From Gerris lacustris (lineage: Eukaryota > Arthropoda > Insecta > Hemiptera > Gerridae), in the NCBI GenBank assembly GCA_951217055.1, contig OX578286.1, positions 34,814,345 to 34,878,344 of the forward strand: DNA of 64,000 nucleotides, in the 5' to 3' direction. The notes under the pieces were generated by a model. It searched no databases and was not told the DNA's origin. It worked only from the letters and a program-made list of their open reading frames with translations. The position numbers and the translations under genes are program-made. Shown here piece after piece: positions 32,426 to 43,933 of this stretch (the stretch's first letter is position 1; each line of letters opens with the position of its first letter).

Positions 32426-32625
32426 ATGTTCTTCTTTTAAAAAAAATATTATGTACGAGAGAAATTTTATTCATGTCGAAAAAAGAATCATTTATTTGGT
32501 CTATTTGAAAAATATTAAGGAATAGCTAAAGGTTTGCTCGTAAAAATATCCAAAAAATGGATAAAAACCTATATTTTCTCGGGGTTAAAAAATCGTAATA
32601 ATTACAAGATAAAAAGAACTTTTAA

Positions 32626-33236
32626 TACTACGTTTTTAAATTTTCTGTTGAATCATATTTAATGTTGGTAATATAATTGTCATTGCTATATATAATGTTA
32701 GTGAAAAAAAAAATACATAGTTCTGAATTTATTTACTTCACATAATAATGACAACCATCTAGAGAGCTGATCTTAAACCTATAAAGGACAAATCTTTGTA
32801 CAACGGATCACCCCAACACCAAATTTAAACCGTGCCATCGATATATTTGAAATAATATAATTGATAAATAATATAATCGATATATTTCCTGTTTTGCTGT
32901 CATTCAATGTTTACCTCTAATAAAAAATAAAAAATTTGAAATCCGTCAAAATGAAGATTGTAAATACTATGGGATATGTCAAAACAAATAAAATAACTTG
33001 CGGATTTTTTCCGAACTAACTTTCCACACAGCATAATTTGCTGAAAACTAATTAAATTCTGCTGAAAGATGGCTAAAAGTATTAAAATAATGCATTGTCA
33101 TCGTGTTCTGAGCTATGTTAAAAGTTTCAAAAGTCTAGCTATTCGGGAAGATAGTTAGAAATCGATTGCCAGATTTGTACCGGACAAACAAACAAACAAA
33201 CAAACAAACAAGAAAGCAAGCTAATAAAAAGTAGTA
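32626..33236 (-). mobile_element. TIR element (TACTACGTTTTTA ends), inverted copy
   Basis: An opposite-orientation copy of 5424-6007, with an expanded (CAAA)n run at 33183-33212. Confidence 0.75.
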
Positions 33237-34019
33237 AAAATCGAACTACCTTCTATGTCTTGCTATATTCAGGATACAAATTAAAAAAATCTCAAGCAAA
33301 ATACGAGTATTTCTTGCGGGTTTAATATAACCGAGGAAATTTAAGGGGATTTTTTAAGAAATTTTTGAAAATCGAAATACCAATTTCTACCCGCATAGGA
33401 GGTAGTTTGATTTTCATGATTTTTTTAAAATCTGTCAAAATACAGGTGTTTTTTTTTATCCATTTCTGAATATTTTCAAAGGCAAACCCATGAATTTTCC
33501 TTTATAGTTCACAAAAAAGATAAAAATTAAAGGCACTAATACATAGCTAAGTTTGTCATCCTCAATTAACAGACTTCGTAACACCATTTCTTTCCTGGTA
33601 ATAGGCCCTAAAACATCTGTTAGCGAGGGAGCAGCCTAATTTCCTAGCCTAACAAGCTTTCCTCTGAACAAAAATAACACTCTGAACGTTTTTAGAGTCA
33701 GTTTTTTTAATCATACCCAAATAATTATACAAAACATCGAACTTAAATATTAGAGGTTATAGAATTGGAAAGTTGCGAATTATATTCTAGATTTTTTTGT
33801 TACAAGAAAGTAACAAAAAAAGTTACTTAGAAGTAACAAAAAGTGCCATATAATGGGTAACAGGTTTAGTGCCATATAATGGGTAGAAAGACTAGATATG
33901 CACTTCAGAGTAGCTGCAGTAACATAGATATGTTTAAGAGTTTGGTGTCTCGGGACCGAGCTGCATCAATATTACTACGTATGTTGTAGTAGCTGCAATA
34001 ATCTAACAACAAGAAGTAC

Positions 34020-36912
34020 TCTATTATAATAAAGTAAGAGGTGGTTAGAGATAGATAGAGGTAGTTGAAGATAGATAGAGGTAGATGGAGGTAGTTAGCT
34101 AACAATATCTACAATAAAGTATGAGATGGTTAGAGATAGATAGAGGGAGATGAAGGTGGTTAGCTAACAATATCTATATAAATTATGAGGTGGTTAGAGA
34201 TAAATAGATGTAGTTGAAGATAGATAGAGGTAGATGGAGGTGGTTAGCTAACAATATCTACAATAAAGTATGAGGTGTTTAGAGATAGATAGAGGAAGAT
34301 GGAGGTGGTTAGCAAACAATATCTACAATAAAGTATGAGGTGGTTAGAGATAGATAAAGGTAGATGGAGGTGGTTAGCTAACAATATCTACAATAAAGTA
34401 TGAGGTGTTTAGAGATAGATAGAGGAAGATGGAGGTGGTTAGCAAACAGTATCTACAATAAAGTATGAGGTGGTTAGAGATAGATAGAGGTAGATGGAGG
34501 TGGTTAGCTAACAATATCTACAATAAAGTATGAGATGGTTAGAGATAGATAGAGGAAGATGAAGGTGGTTAGCTAACAATATTTACAATAAAGTATGAGA
34601 TGGTTAAAGATAGATAGAGGAAGATGGATGTGGTTAGCTAACAATATCTACAATAAAGTATGAGATGGTTAGAGATAGATAGAGGAAGATGAAGGTGGTT
34701 AGCTAACAATATCTACAATAAAGTATGAGATGGTTAGAGATAGATAGAGGAAGATGAAGGTGGTTAGCTAACAATATCTATAATAAAGTATGAGATGGTT
34801 AGAGATAGATAGAGGAAGATGAATGTGGTTAGCTAACAATATCTACAATAAAGTATGAGATGGTTAGAGATAGATAGAGGACGATGAAGGTGGTTAGCTA
34901 ACAATATCTACAATAAAGTATGAGATGGTTAGAGATAGATAGAGGAAGATGGAGGTGGTTAGCTAACAATATCTACAATAAAGTATGAGATGGTTAGAGA
35001 TCGATAGAGGAAGATGGGTGTGGTTAGCTAACAATATCTACAATAAAGTATGAGATGGTTAGAGATAGATAGAGGAAGATGGAGGTGGTTAGCTAACAAT
35101 ATCTACAATAAAGTATGAGATGGTTAGAGATCGATAGAGGTAGATGGATGTGGTTAGCTAACAATATCTACAATAAAGTATGAGATGGTTAGAGATAGAT
35201 AGAGGAAGATGGATGTGGTTAGCTAACAATATCTACAATAAAGTATGAGATGGTTAGAGATAGATAGAGGAAGATGAAGGTGGTTAGCTAACAATATCTA
35301 CAATAAAGTATGAGATGGTTAGAGATAGATAGAGGAAGATGGAGGTGGTTAGCTAACAATATCTACAATAAAGTATGAGATGGTTAGAGATCGATAGAGG
35401 AAGATGGATGTGGTTAGCTAACAATATCTACAATAAAGTATGAGATGGTTAGAGATAGATAGAGGTACATGGATGTGGTTAGCTAACAATATCTACAAGA
35501 AAGTATGAGATGGTTAGAGATAGATAGAGGAAGATGGATGTGGTTAGCTAACAATATCTACAATAAAGTATGAGATGGTTAGAGATAGATAGAGGTACAT
35601 GGATGTGGTTAGCTAACAATATCTACAATAAAGTATGAGATGGTTAGAGATAGATAGAGGAAGATGGATGTGGTTAGCTAACAATATCTACAATAAAGTA
35701 TGAGATGGTTAGAGATAGATAGAGGTACATGGATGTGGTTAGCTAACAATATCTACAATAAAGTATGAGATGGTTAGAGATAGATAGAGGAAGATGGAGG
35801 TGGTTAGCTAACAATATCTACAATAAAGTATGAGATGGTTAGAGATCGATAGAGGAAGATTGATGTGGTTAGCTAACAATATCTACAATAAAGTATGAGA
35901 TGGTTAGAGATAGATAGAGGTACATGGATGTGGTTAGCTAACAATATCTACAATAAAGTATGAGATGGTTAGAGATAGATAGAGGAAGATGGATGTGGTT
36001 AGCTAACAATATCTACAATAAAGTATGAGATGGTTAGAGATAGATAGAGGTACATGGATGTGGTTAGCTAACAATATCTACAATAAAGTATGAGATGGTT
36101 AGAGATAGATAGAGGAAGATGGAGGTGGTTAGCTAACAATATTTACAATAAAGTATGAGATGGTTAGAGATCGATAGAGGAAGATGGATGTGGTTAGCTA
36201 ACAATATCTACAATAAAGTATGAGATGGTTAGAGATCGATAGAGGAAGATTGATGTGGTTAGCTAACAATATCTACAATAAAGTATGAGATGGTTAGAGA
36301 TAGATAGAGGTACATGGATGTGGTTAGCTAACAATATCTACAATAAAGTATGAGATGGTTAGAGATAGATAGAGGAAGATGGATGTGGTTAGCTAACAAT
36401 ATCTACAATAAAGTATGAGATGGTTAGAGATAGATAGAGGTACATGGATGTGGTTAGCTAACAATATCTACAATAAAGTATGAGATGGTTAGAGATAGAT
36501 AGAGGAAGATGGAGGTGGTTAGCTAACAATATTTACAATAAAGTATGAGATGGTTAGAGATCGATAGAGGAAGATGGATGTGGTTAGCTAACAATATCTA
36601 CAATAAAGTATGAGATGGTTAGAGATAGATAGAGGTACATGGATGTGGTTAGCTAACAATATCTATAATAACGTAAGAGGTGGTTAGAGATAGATAGAGG
36701 TAGATGGAGGATGGAGGTGGTTAGCTAACAATATCTATAATTAAGTAAGAGGTTGTTAGAGATAGATAGAGGTAGTTGAAGATAGATAGAGGTAGATGGA
36801 TGTGGTTAGCTAACAATATCTATAATAACGTAAGAGGTGGTTAGAGATAGATAGAGATAGTTGAAGATAGATAGAGGTAGATGGAGGATGGAGGTGGTTA
36901 GATAACAATATC
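34020..36912. repeat. 65-bp satellite array with 390-bp higher-order repeat
   Basis: About 44 tandem copies of a 65-bp unit (TGGTTAGCTAACAATATCTA, CAATAAAGTATGAGATGG, TTAGAGATAGATAGAGG plus a variable GAAGATGGATG / GTACATGGATG segment). The left part is diverged and uneven in length; the right part is very homogeneous. Six-unit blocks (390 bp) beginning near 35841 and 36231 carry the same order of variants, including the TCGAT and ATTTACAATA markers, so a higher-order repeat is duplicated there. Confidence 0.9.
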
Positions 36913-37198
36913 TGTTCGGAACCGTAGGGTGCCGGTTGTATTGCATTTTTATATTTAGTTTAATTTTTGTTTTATTTGTTTTTGAGAAAAAACACCGGCA
37001 CCACGGCAACCGAATTATTTTTAAAGTGACAACTGAAAAGAAACACAGGAGAGTCGCTTTCGAGAAGCCATGAAGACCGATTGTCAGATCTCTGTAAATA
37101 AACGAATTATATTTCTCTAAACAGGGTCAAGTCATTGCAGAGAGATTGTGGCGACCGCGATTAAAGAAGAAGCTGCTTGCCCAGGCGAGAGGATCAAC

Positions 37199-38295
37199 AT
37201 GCCAGATAGTGACGAAGTATTGAAGTTGAAGAAGTCGAGAAAGGCTCAGCGAACTTCGTTCACTAAGCAGGCCAAGGCTGTGGAGATCGCGCTTGCGGCT
37301 ACCGAAGTCAACACGGAACAGGTATATTCCGATCTAATCCTTCTTGGACAGAGACTTGACCAGATTATAGAGACTGACAAAAAGATTTCCGAACTATTAC
37401 TTGACGACCCTACTACGGAGGACGATGTTTTGGTTGTTGAGGTAGACTCATCCTTAAGTTACCAGTCAAGATATAATGTTTTGAAAATTAAAATTGACAA
37501 GTTGATTGACATTGACAATGACAATAAATCTAGAGTGACAAATCGTTCGAATTTTGACAGACAAATGAAACTTCCCAAGATTCAGTTAAGACGTTTCTGG
37601 GGAGAGTTATTAGATTGGCTTCCTTTTTGGAATCAATTTCAACAAATAGATTTAGACGATTCGACATCGAAAATAGATAAATTCCACTATTTGTTGCAAT
37701 GTATGATAGTAAACTCCAAAGCGTTTAAAGTAGTATCGAGCTACCCTCCTACTAGTGACAACTGTAGTAAGGCGGTAGAGAGTCTAAAGTCTAGGTTTGG
37801 GAAGAAAGATTTATTAATTGAGGTTTATGTTAGAGCACTTCTCAAGCTAACTTCAAACAACATGAGACCGAAGGTCCCTTAACTGACCTTTACGACAAAC
37901 TTGAAAGTCAGTTAAGGTCCCTAGAGTCACTTGGTGGCACTTCTGATTCTTGTTCTGCTATGCTCTACCCTTTGGTAGAAAGCTCCCTACCTGAAGAACT
38001 ACTGCGGGTATGGCAGCGGACACCTTGTGAACAAGATGATTCGATTAAAGAACGATTAGAACGATTGATGGTATTTCTTAAACGCGAAGTTGAGAACGAG
38101 GAACGTATTGCATTAGCCGTAGATAGTTTTTCAGGTAGTAAGCATGATGATCAGATTCCGACAGCTGCTGGACTGACTAGTAGCGAACAGACTAAAATAT
38201 TTAATAAGTGTATTTTCTGTTCAGGGACTACACATAGATCAGATAAGTGCCTAGAAGCACAAAATATGAACTACACTAAAAAGAAAGATATTTTA
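37199..38295 (+). pseudogene. BEL/Pao gag, frameshifted
   Basis: Structural protein of a BEL/Pao element. The ATG at 37199 opens a frame to 37882 holding the hallmark gag region (LPKIQLRRFWGELLDWLPFW, then FHYLLQCMI and ESLKSRFGKKDLLIEVY). A single indel near 37865-37880 shifts the frame; the protein resumes in another frame from about 37879 (LTDLYDKLESQLRSL) and runs to 38295, where a MITE cuts it. The frames and gaps show that it is dead. Confidence 0.85.
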
Positions 38296-38576
38296 CTTAC
38301 AGTCTTCGCACAACTAGAATCGACGCGTTGACAGCGCGGGAAAAACTAGCAAAAGGGGGGACGAGCCAATGAGAGCTTGAGATTTTCCCGGACAAAAGGT
38401 CGGGCCAACTAGGCAAAGATAAATGTCTCTAGTGGAGGGGAGAGGCCCTCTGGATAACAGTATAAGAAGGCTTCGTAGTGGCTTTATTTTTTCCCCCAGA
38501 GAGGTTGGCCAATCTGTGTGTCACTCAATTTCCCGCGCTGTCAACGCGTCGATTCTAGTTGTGCGAAGACTGTAAG
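38296..38576. mobile_element. MITE with 48-bp perfect TIRs inserted in BEL gag
   Basis: The outer 48 bp at 38296-38343 (CTTACAGTCTTCGCACAACT start) are an exact inverse of 38529-38576. The core (GAGCCAATGAGAGCTTGAGA, GGTTGGCCAATCTGTG) matches the CTATACTCATGCCA MITEs at 3641 and 39431, but the termini differ from theirs. I see no clear target duplication. Confidence 0.8.
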
Positions 38577-38855
38577 CTAGGAGCTTGTTTTCAATGTTTA
38601 GTTAGGGGTCATAGGACAAACAAATGTAGAAAGAATGTACAGTGCACAATATGTCAAAGTCGACATTATTCAATAATGTGTACTGCAAAAAATTCCGAAA
38701 GGAAAATAAAGATTAAAACAGATCAAGCCTTAACTAATAATATTAATTGTACTGTGTTTTTACAAACTTTAGTAGTTTTGGTTAGAGGAGAAAATAATAA
38801 ACAACGGAAAGTGCGCGCGTTGATCGATACTGGATCCCAAATATCACACATTTGA
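38577..38855 (+). pseudogene. BEL/Pao gag zinc knuckles and protease start
   Basis: Continuation of the BEL element after the MITE. There are two zinc knuckles, CFQCLVRGHRTNKC (CX2CX4HX4C) and CTICQSRHYSIMC (CX2CX3HX4C). They are followed by the aspartic protease active-site start ALIDTGSQIS, then a stop where the deletion joins the right LTR remnant. It is not functional. Confidence 0.85.
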
Positions 38856-38905
38856 AAATCCACCACTGAATTATATTTCTCTAAACAGGGTCAAGTCATT
38901 GTAGC

Positions 38906-39425
38906 GACAATATCTATAATAAAGTAAGAGGTGGTTAAGATAGAGGTGGTTAGCTAACAATATCCATAATAAAGTATGAGGTGGAGAATTATATAGAGGT
39001 GGTTAGTGATAGATAGAGGTAGTTGAAAAATGATAGAGGTGGTTAGCTAACAATATCCATAATAAAGTATGAGGTGGAGAATTATATAGAGGTGGTTAGT
39101 GATAGATAGAGGTAGTTGAAAAATGATTGAGGTGGTTAGCTAACAATATCCATAATAAAGTATGAGGTGGAGAATTATATAGAGGTGGTTAGTGATAGAT
39201 AGAGGTAGTTGAAAAATGATAGAGGTGGTTAGCTAACAATATCCATAATAAAGTATGAGGTGGAGAATTATATAGAGGTGGTTAGTGATAGATAGAGGTA
39301 GTTGAAAAATGATAGAGGTGGTTAGCTAACAATATCCATAATAAAGTATGAGGTGGAGAATTATATAGAGGTGGTTAGTGATAGATATAGATAGAGGTAG
39401 TTGGAGATAGTTAGAGATTGTCAGA
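38906..39425. repeat. 93-bp variant of the satellite
   Basis: About 4.5 copies of a 93-bp unit built from the same parts as the 65-bp satellite (GGTGGTTAGCTAACAATAT, AATAAAGTATGAGGTGG) plus GAGAATTATATAGAGG and GTAGTTGAAAAATGAT. It continues the array broken by the BEL element. Confidence 0.85.
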
Positions 39426-39430
39426 GACAC

Positions 39431-39661
39431 CTATACTCATGCCAATATACTTTGTTATTCTGAGAGCTTGGGAAAATCAAAAAAACGGGAGGGGAGCCAA
39501 TGAGAGCTCGAGATTTTGGTGGGTAGTAGGTCGAGCCAACCAGGCAAACAAAAATATCACTGGATAACCTTAAGATAACCACCTAGTGGTTTTATTTTTC
39601 CCCTCACATAGGTTGGCCAATCTGAGCTGTCAGATTACAAAGTATAATGGCATGAGTATAG
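39431..39661. mobile_element. MITE of the CTATACTCATGCCA family, intact
   Basis: 231 bp. The inverted ends CTATACTCATGCCAATATAC and GTATAATGGCATGAGTATAG have one mismatch. The core runs inverse to the 3641 copy (GGGAGGGGAGCCAATGAGAG, GGTTGGCCAATCTGAG). It is inserted in satellite. Confidence 0.8.
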
Positions 39662-40094
39662 CGGTGTTTAGAGATAAGTAGAGGCAGTAGAAGATAGAGG
39701 TGATTAACTAAGATTATCTATTATAAAGTATATAATAAAGTAACAGGTAGTTAGAGTTAGACTGAGATGGTCACAAGAGATGCTGAAGTGTTTGCTGACG
39801 TGACTCCGAGCTGCATCAATATTACTACGTATGTTGTTGTAGCTGCGATCATCTAATAACAAAAAAGTACTTTATTATTATAACATAAAGAATAAAACAC
39901 TTCTTCAAGATAACATTATATTACATCTAACTCAGAATCTGAAATAAAACAACTTAATTACAGGTCTGTCAAACTAATAAAACATCATTAACATGACATT
40001 ACATTTATCCCTTCCTGGGTTTTCAGGTGTTGTGGAGATGTCTAGATGCGAGTTCTTCAGCAGATGGTTCTGCGTTAGATCTAGTCCTGGGAGC

Positions 40095-40416
40095 CAGGGT
40101 TGCCGAGCTTCTTAAGGCGCTCGCTCAGCTATCACTAAGTCGAGGCAAATCGAGGTCGTGGGTTCGATCCCGTGCCATGATACTCTGAATTGCATCAATG
40201 AATCGCGGACGGAGCAGGGTGAGGGACACCCTTTATGGGGACTCTTCCCCCACGCTTTGATGAACGCTTATATAGCTTACTAATGACCACACCATACTCG
40301 CTTCGGCGGTACAATGTACAAATGTGAAGTAGCTGGAACTCTCTACCACGGGGCTAGTAAAAAGGGGCTAAGTGATGGCCTACTTGCAAGGTTCGAACAA
40401 GTGGTTCATCCTACCC
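40095..40416 (+). mobile_element. tRNA-derived SINE
   Basis: A tRNA-like head with box A TTGCCGAGCTTCTTAAGGCG and box B GGGTTCGATCCC (resembling a Leu/Ser-type tRNA with a long variable region) is followed by a body with ACTCGCTTCGGCGGTACA and GGGGCTAGTAAAA. It ends CAAGTGGTTCATCCTACCC. A second copy is at 52831-53096. Confidence 0.75.
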
Positions 40417-40439
40417 GTTCATCCTCCTCCAACTTCGTT

Positions 40440-41300
40440 ATGCACCCACACTGCATCTCCTGAAGAGAATTCCCTAACACGGCACTTTCGTTCGTGATAC
40501 AGCTTCTGTTTCCACGTTAACCATTCCATTTTGTCACGTATACATCTGGTTTCAGTCTGTCTAAAGACGTAGGCAGTCTGCGTCCCATAAACATCTCAAC
40601 TGAACTTCGACCAGTGCTGCCATGGAGGCTGTTACAATAGGACATCATTACTCGTTGAAACGTCAAGGAACTCTCTACACTTTGCCTCTTACAAGCAGCA
40701 TATCGTTGTTTGAAAGTTCAAATAAACCATTCGGCTAGTCCATTTGTTTTTGGGTGGAAAGGAGAGCTACAAATCTGTCTAATTTTGTTGGCCTCACAAA
40801 AGTTAGTAAACTCATACGATCTAAACTGTGGGCCGTTATCACTAACTATCTGCTTAAGTACACCATATCGAGCAAAACACTGTCTTAGTCTCTGAATTAA
40901 TGCTTTGCTTGTAGTCACATTCATGACCTCCACCTCCGCACCAACTTAAAAAGCATCAACCGCTACACACCAGGAGATCCCTGACAGTGGGCCTGCAAAA
41001 ACCAGATGGAGCCTATCCCACGCTTGATCCGGAACGCTCCAGGGGTAAAGAGGCACCTCCCCCTCATTCCATCTTCACAGGCTCGACATGCTTTAATAAT
41101 GACCTCTACTTCCCTGTTTGAATTTGGTCACCATACATAATATCGAAATAAGGCTCGCATTGCTGCAACTCCAGGGAACCCTACATGCAGTAACTGGAGA
41201 ACCTCTCTTCTTAGGGCCTTTGGTACAACCACTTTATAATTAAACCAGAGCAGCACCCCATCTTCCCTCGAAAGTTCCTGTTTTTTCCTTTTTTTTATAC
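40440..41300 (-). pseudogene. Gypsy integrase remnant
   Basis: The minus-strand frame 40933-40718 encodes part of a Ty3/Gypsy integrase core (FARYGVLKQIVSDNGPQF, then SSPFHPKTNGLAEWF). Homology continues on both sides in broken frames: upstream an integrase-type zinc region and LHLVFAGP; downstream MGRRLPTSLDRLKP. Stops interrupt all parts. It is unrelated to the young element at 42538-52108. Confidence 0.8.
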
Positions 41301-41397
41301 CCCCGTCGCCAATATAGGATAACGACTAAATCACTTCTTCAAGATAATATTATATTACATCTAGCTCAGAATTTGACATAAAAAAACCCCAATAGTT

Positions 41398-41967
41398 AGG
41401 GTGCCCATAGGCAAAAAAGTAACTTATACATACTCTTTCTAAACCTTTTTGTATGGCTTGTTTAGGCCAAATCTGACACCCTTTTCCTCTGTGACATTTT
41501 TTAGTTTTGGGGCGTTTCTTTTTTATTTGGACCCTAAAATTTTGACGCGTCAGACTAGAAAATCGAAAAAAGTTCTGCGTCAGACAATATTAAAATGTTG
41601 ATTTATAGGGTTCAAATAATGTATCTTGAGGAAATCAGCCAGTTATTAATTAATGATATTAATTAATTAATGATATTAATTAATTTTAATTAATTATAAT
41701 GGATATTAATTAATGATTAATAACCAGCTGATTTTCTCAAGATACATTATTTGAACCCTATTACTCAATATTTTAATATTGTCAGACGCAGAACTTTTTC
41801 CGATTTTCAAGTCCAACGCGTCAAAATTTTAGGGTTCAAATAAAAAAAAACGTCCCAAAACTAAAAATAGTCACAGAGGAAAACGGTGTCAGACTTTGCC
41901 TGAACAAGCCATACAAAAAGGTTTGGAAAGAGTATGTATAAGTTACTTTTTTGCCTATGGGCACCCT
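41398..41967. mobile_element. 570-bp foldback element
   Basis: Inverted arms of about 270 bp. AGGGTGCCCATAGGCAAAAA at 41398 is the inverse of TTTTTGCCTATGGGCACCCT ending at 41967, and the arms remain paired to an ATTAATTA-rich centre near 41650-41715. It is inserted within an LTR-like repeat of the decayed Gypsy element. Confidence 0.85.
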
Positions 41968-42027
41968 GACTACAATTACAGGTCTGTCAAATAAAAATAA
42001 CAAACCATAATTAACAAACATTACAAT

Positions 42028-42537
42028 TATAATAAAGTAAGTGGTGGTTAGAGACAGAGATGTAGTTATAGATAGATAGAGGTAGATGGAGGTGGTTAGC
42101 TAACAATACTCGTATCTATAATAAAGTAAGAGGTGGAGAATTATATATAGAGGTGGTCAGAGATAGATAGAAGGGGTTAGAGATAGATAGAAGGGGTTAG
42201 AGATAGTTAGAGGTAGTTGGAGATAGTTAAGCCTCGTCTAGACTGCCGAACCGAACAGAGGAAACGAGCCGAGCATTGGTCTCTGCGCATGCCCAGTCTG
42301 AGATACGCAGGCGCACTTTAGACTGGGCATGCGCAAACACCAATGCTCGGCTGGTTTCCTCTGTTGGGTTCGGCAGTCTGGACGAGGCTTTAGGAGTTGT
42401 TAGCTAAGAATATCTATAATAAAGTAAGGGGTATTTATAGTTAGAATGAGGTGGTTAGAGATAAATAACATATGTAGTTAAAGATAAATAGATGTGGTTA
42501 GACATAGATAGAAGCAGTTGGAGATAGATTGAGGTGG
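42028..42537. repeat. Satellite remnant with a nested 162-bp MITE
   Basis: Degenerate copies of the 65/93-bp satellite (GGTGGTTAGCTAACAATA, GAATTATATATAGAGG). At 42229-42390 lies a compact palindromic MITE (AAGCCTCGTCTAGACTG against CAGTCTGGACGAGGCTT) whose sister copy is at 53939-54101 in the receptor intron. Confidence 0.8.
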
Positions 42538-43826
42538 TGTAACGTTCCACAATTTAACGAACGTCCGAGCTACCTCACCCGGGATAAAAGTAGCTCCCTC
42601 AAGCTCAGTGGAGTTGGGGGTGGGTTTTATAAAACAAAAAAAATAAATAAATAAGGAAAAGGGGCGCCACGTTATTTTTAAACTATACATAAAACTGACT
42701 GGGAATTTGGGTTGGAGAACATCCCTGGCATAAACCGATATTTTGTTTAATTAATATTTCCAATTTGGGCACAAGCAAAATAACGAAACTTGTATTCCCA
42801 AAAAAAAGCCAGAGATAGTCTCCAAAATGGTTAAACAAAAAAAACACAGTAAATCAAAATGGATTTCAAGAAATATATATATAATTTTTGGCCTTGCCAA
42901 GTAATTGTAGCGTAAAAAAAAACGTACAAATAATTTTTACTTCTGCTTTTTTTTCAAGCTCGCAAAAGAAGAATACAGTTTAATCGACAGTAGTAATTGG
43001 AGCTAACTAATAAATATATATATCCGTAATTCCCTACGGGCGGTCAGAATATGAAAAACATAAAAAAAAAATCTCCGACTCACAAAATAAAAGTAATATC
43101 CAAAAAAAACGACGTGGCGTGGATGCAGCGAAGAGTTCCTCCAGACAGAGGGAAGTCAAGGTAGGAGAACGTCCACGAACAAAAGGCAGCAAAATCCACC
43201 AAAATAGTACTTGGTACTTGGTACACCTCCAGTTGAAGAGTTTTACAAACAAATCACAGATGTCCAGATCTTTAAGTTTAATTGTTCTTATAACAAACTA
43301 AACGTAACAACAGGGGTTCACAAGATGGCGTCAACCCAACACCCAACAGCCCTCGGCAATAAGACGCAAGGCACGGTTGGTCAACCTACGGAAACCTCCG
43401 TAGCTCGTGACGGGAACCACACTGAATCACCGAGTCCTAACCGTCACCCCACCTCTCCAATCTCTTTAGACAACAATAGGATGGACTTTATGATATAGTG
43501 ATATGACAACAGGAATATGATATAGAATATAGAATATACTGCAAATATAATACTCGGAAATATATATAAACAATCACATCTACGTGAAGGCGTCCCAACT
43601 CGTAGACAGATAAATAGTAAACCAAGCAAGGTGCGTCCACCAAACTATGGTTCATAAATAAAATATAATAACTAGATAGAATATAGATAGAAATATCATT
43701 ACCAAATAAATAAATATATATTGAACCAAAGAGTCTAAAAAGGTGAGTTAAGGGTTCTAACACTCAACAAAATCTAAATTTAAAAAATAATGTAGACATT
43801 TTCTAGATATAGAAAAAAATGCTACA
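42538..43826 (-). repeat. 3' LTR of the Gypsy element
   Basis: 1289 bp. Begins (plus strand) TGTAACGTTCCAC and ends AAATGCTACA. It contains a 95-codon frame on the plus strand (43211-43498), antisense to the element and present in both LTRs; there is no sign that it is a gene. Confidence 0.95.
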
Positions 43827-43834
43827 TTCAGACG

Positions 43835-43845
43835 TTCTCCCCCCC
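43835..43845 (-). other. Polypurine tract of the Gypsy element
   Basis: On the minus strand a GGGGGGGAGAA tract lies 8 bp before the 3' LTR, in the expected place for priming plus-strand synthesis. Confidence 0.7.
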
Positions 43846-43933
43846 AACAAAATAGAAAAAGAAGAAAAAAAAGTATAAGGGAAAGTAACTTCTATCACAA
43901 GAAAAGAAAAAAAAAAATCCTTCACAACTAAAC

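Larger units (their letters stand above)
36913..38903 (+). mobile_element. BEL/Pao retrotransposon, gutted
   Basis: The left LTR 36913-37139 (TGTTCGGAACCGTAG ... GTCATTGCA) is followed by a primer-binding-site-like TGGCGACCGCGATT at 37149. The right LTR survives only as its last 37 bp (38867-38903). Between them are gag, the zinc knuckles and the first residues of the protease; reverse transcriptase, RNase H and integrase are deleted. It is inserted in the satellite array. Confidence 0.85.
39790..42028 (-). mobile_element. Decayed Gypsy element with LTR-like direct repeats
   Basis: A segment near 39898-40005 (CACTTCTTCAAGATAA ... ATTACAGGTCTGTCAAA) is repeated at 41331-41388 and 41976-42028, the second copy being split by a foldback element. 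These look like the LTRs of a minus-strand element whose remaining interior holds integrase fragments (40440-41300). A SINE is also inserted (40095-40416). Confidence 0.55.

Noticed and set aside
34020..36912. Regular repeats considered as a CRISPR array
   Set aside because: Units are contiguous with no unique spacers, and the genome is eukaryotic; it is a satellite.
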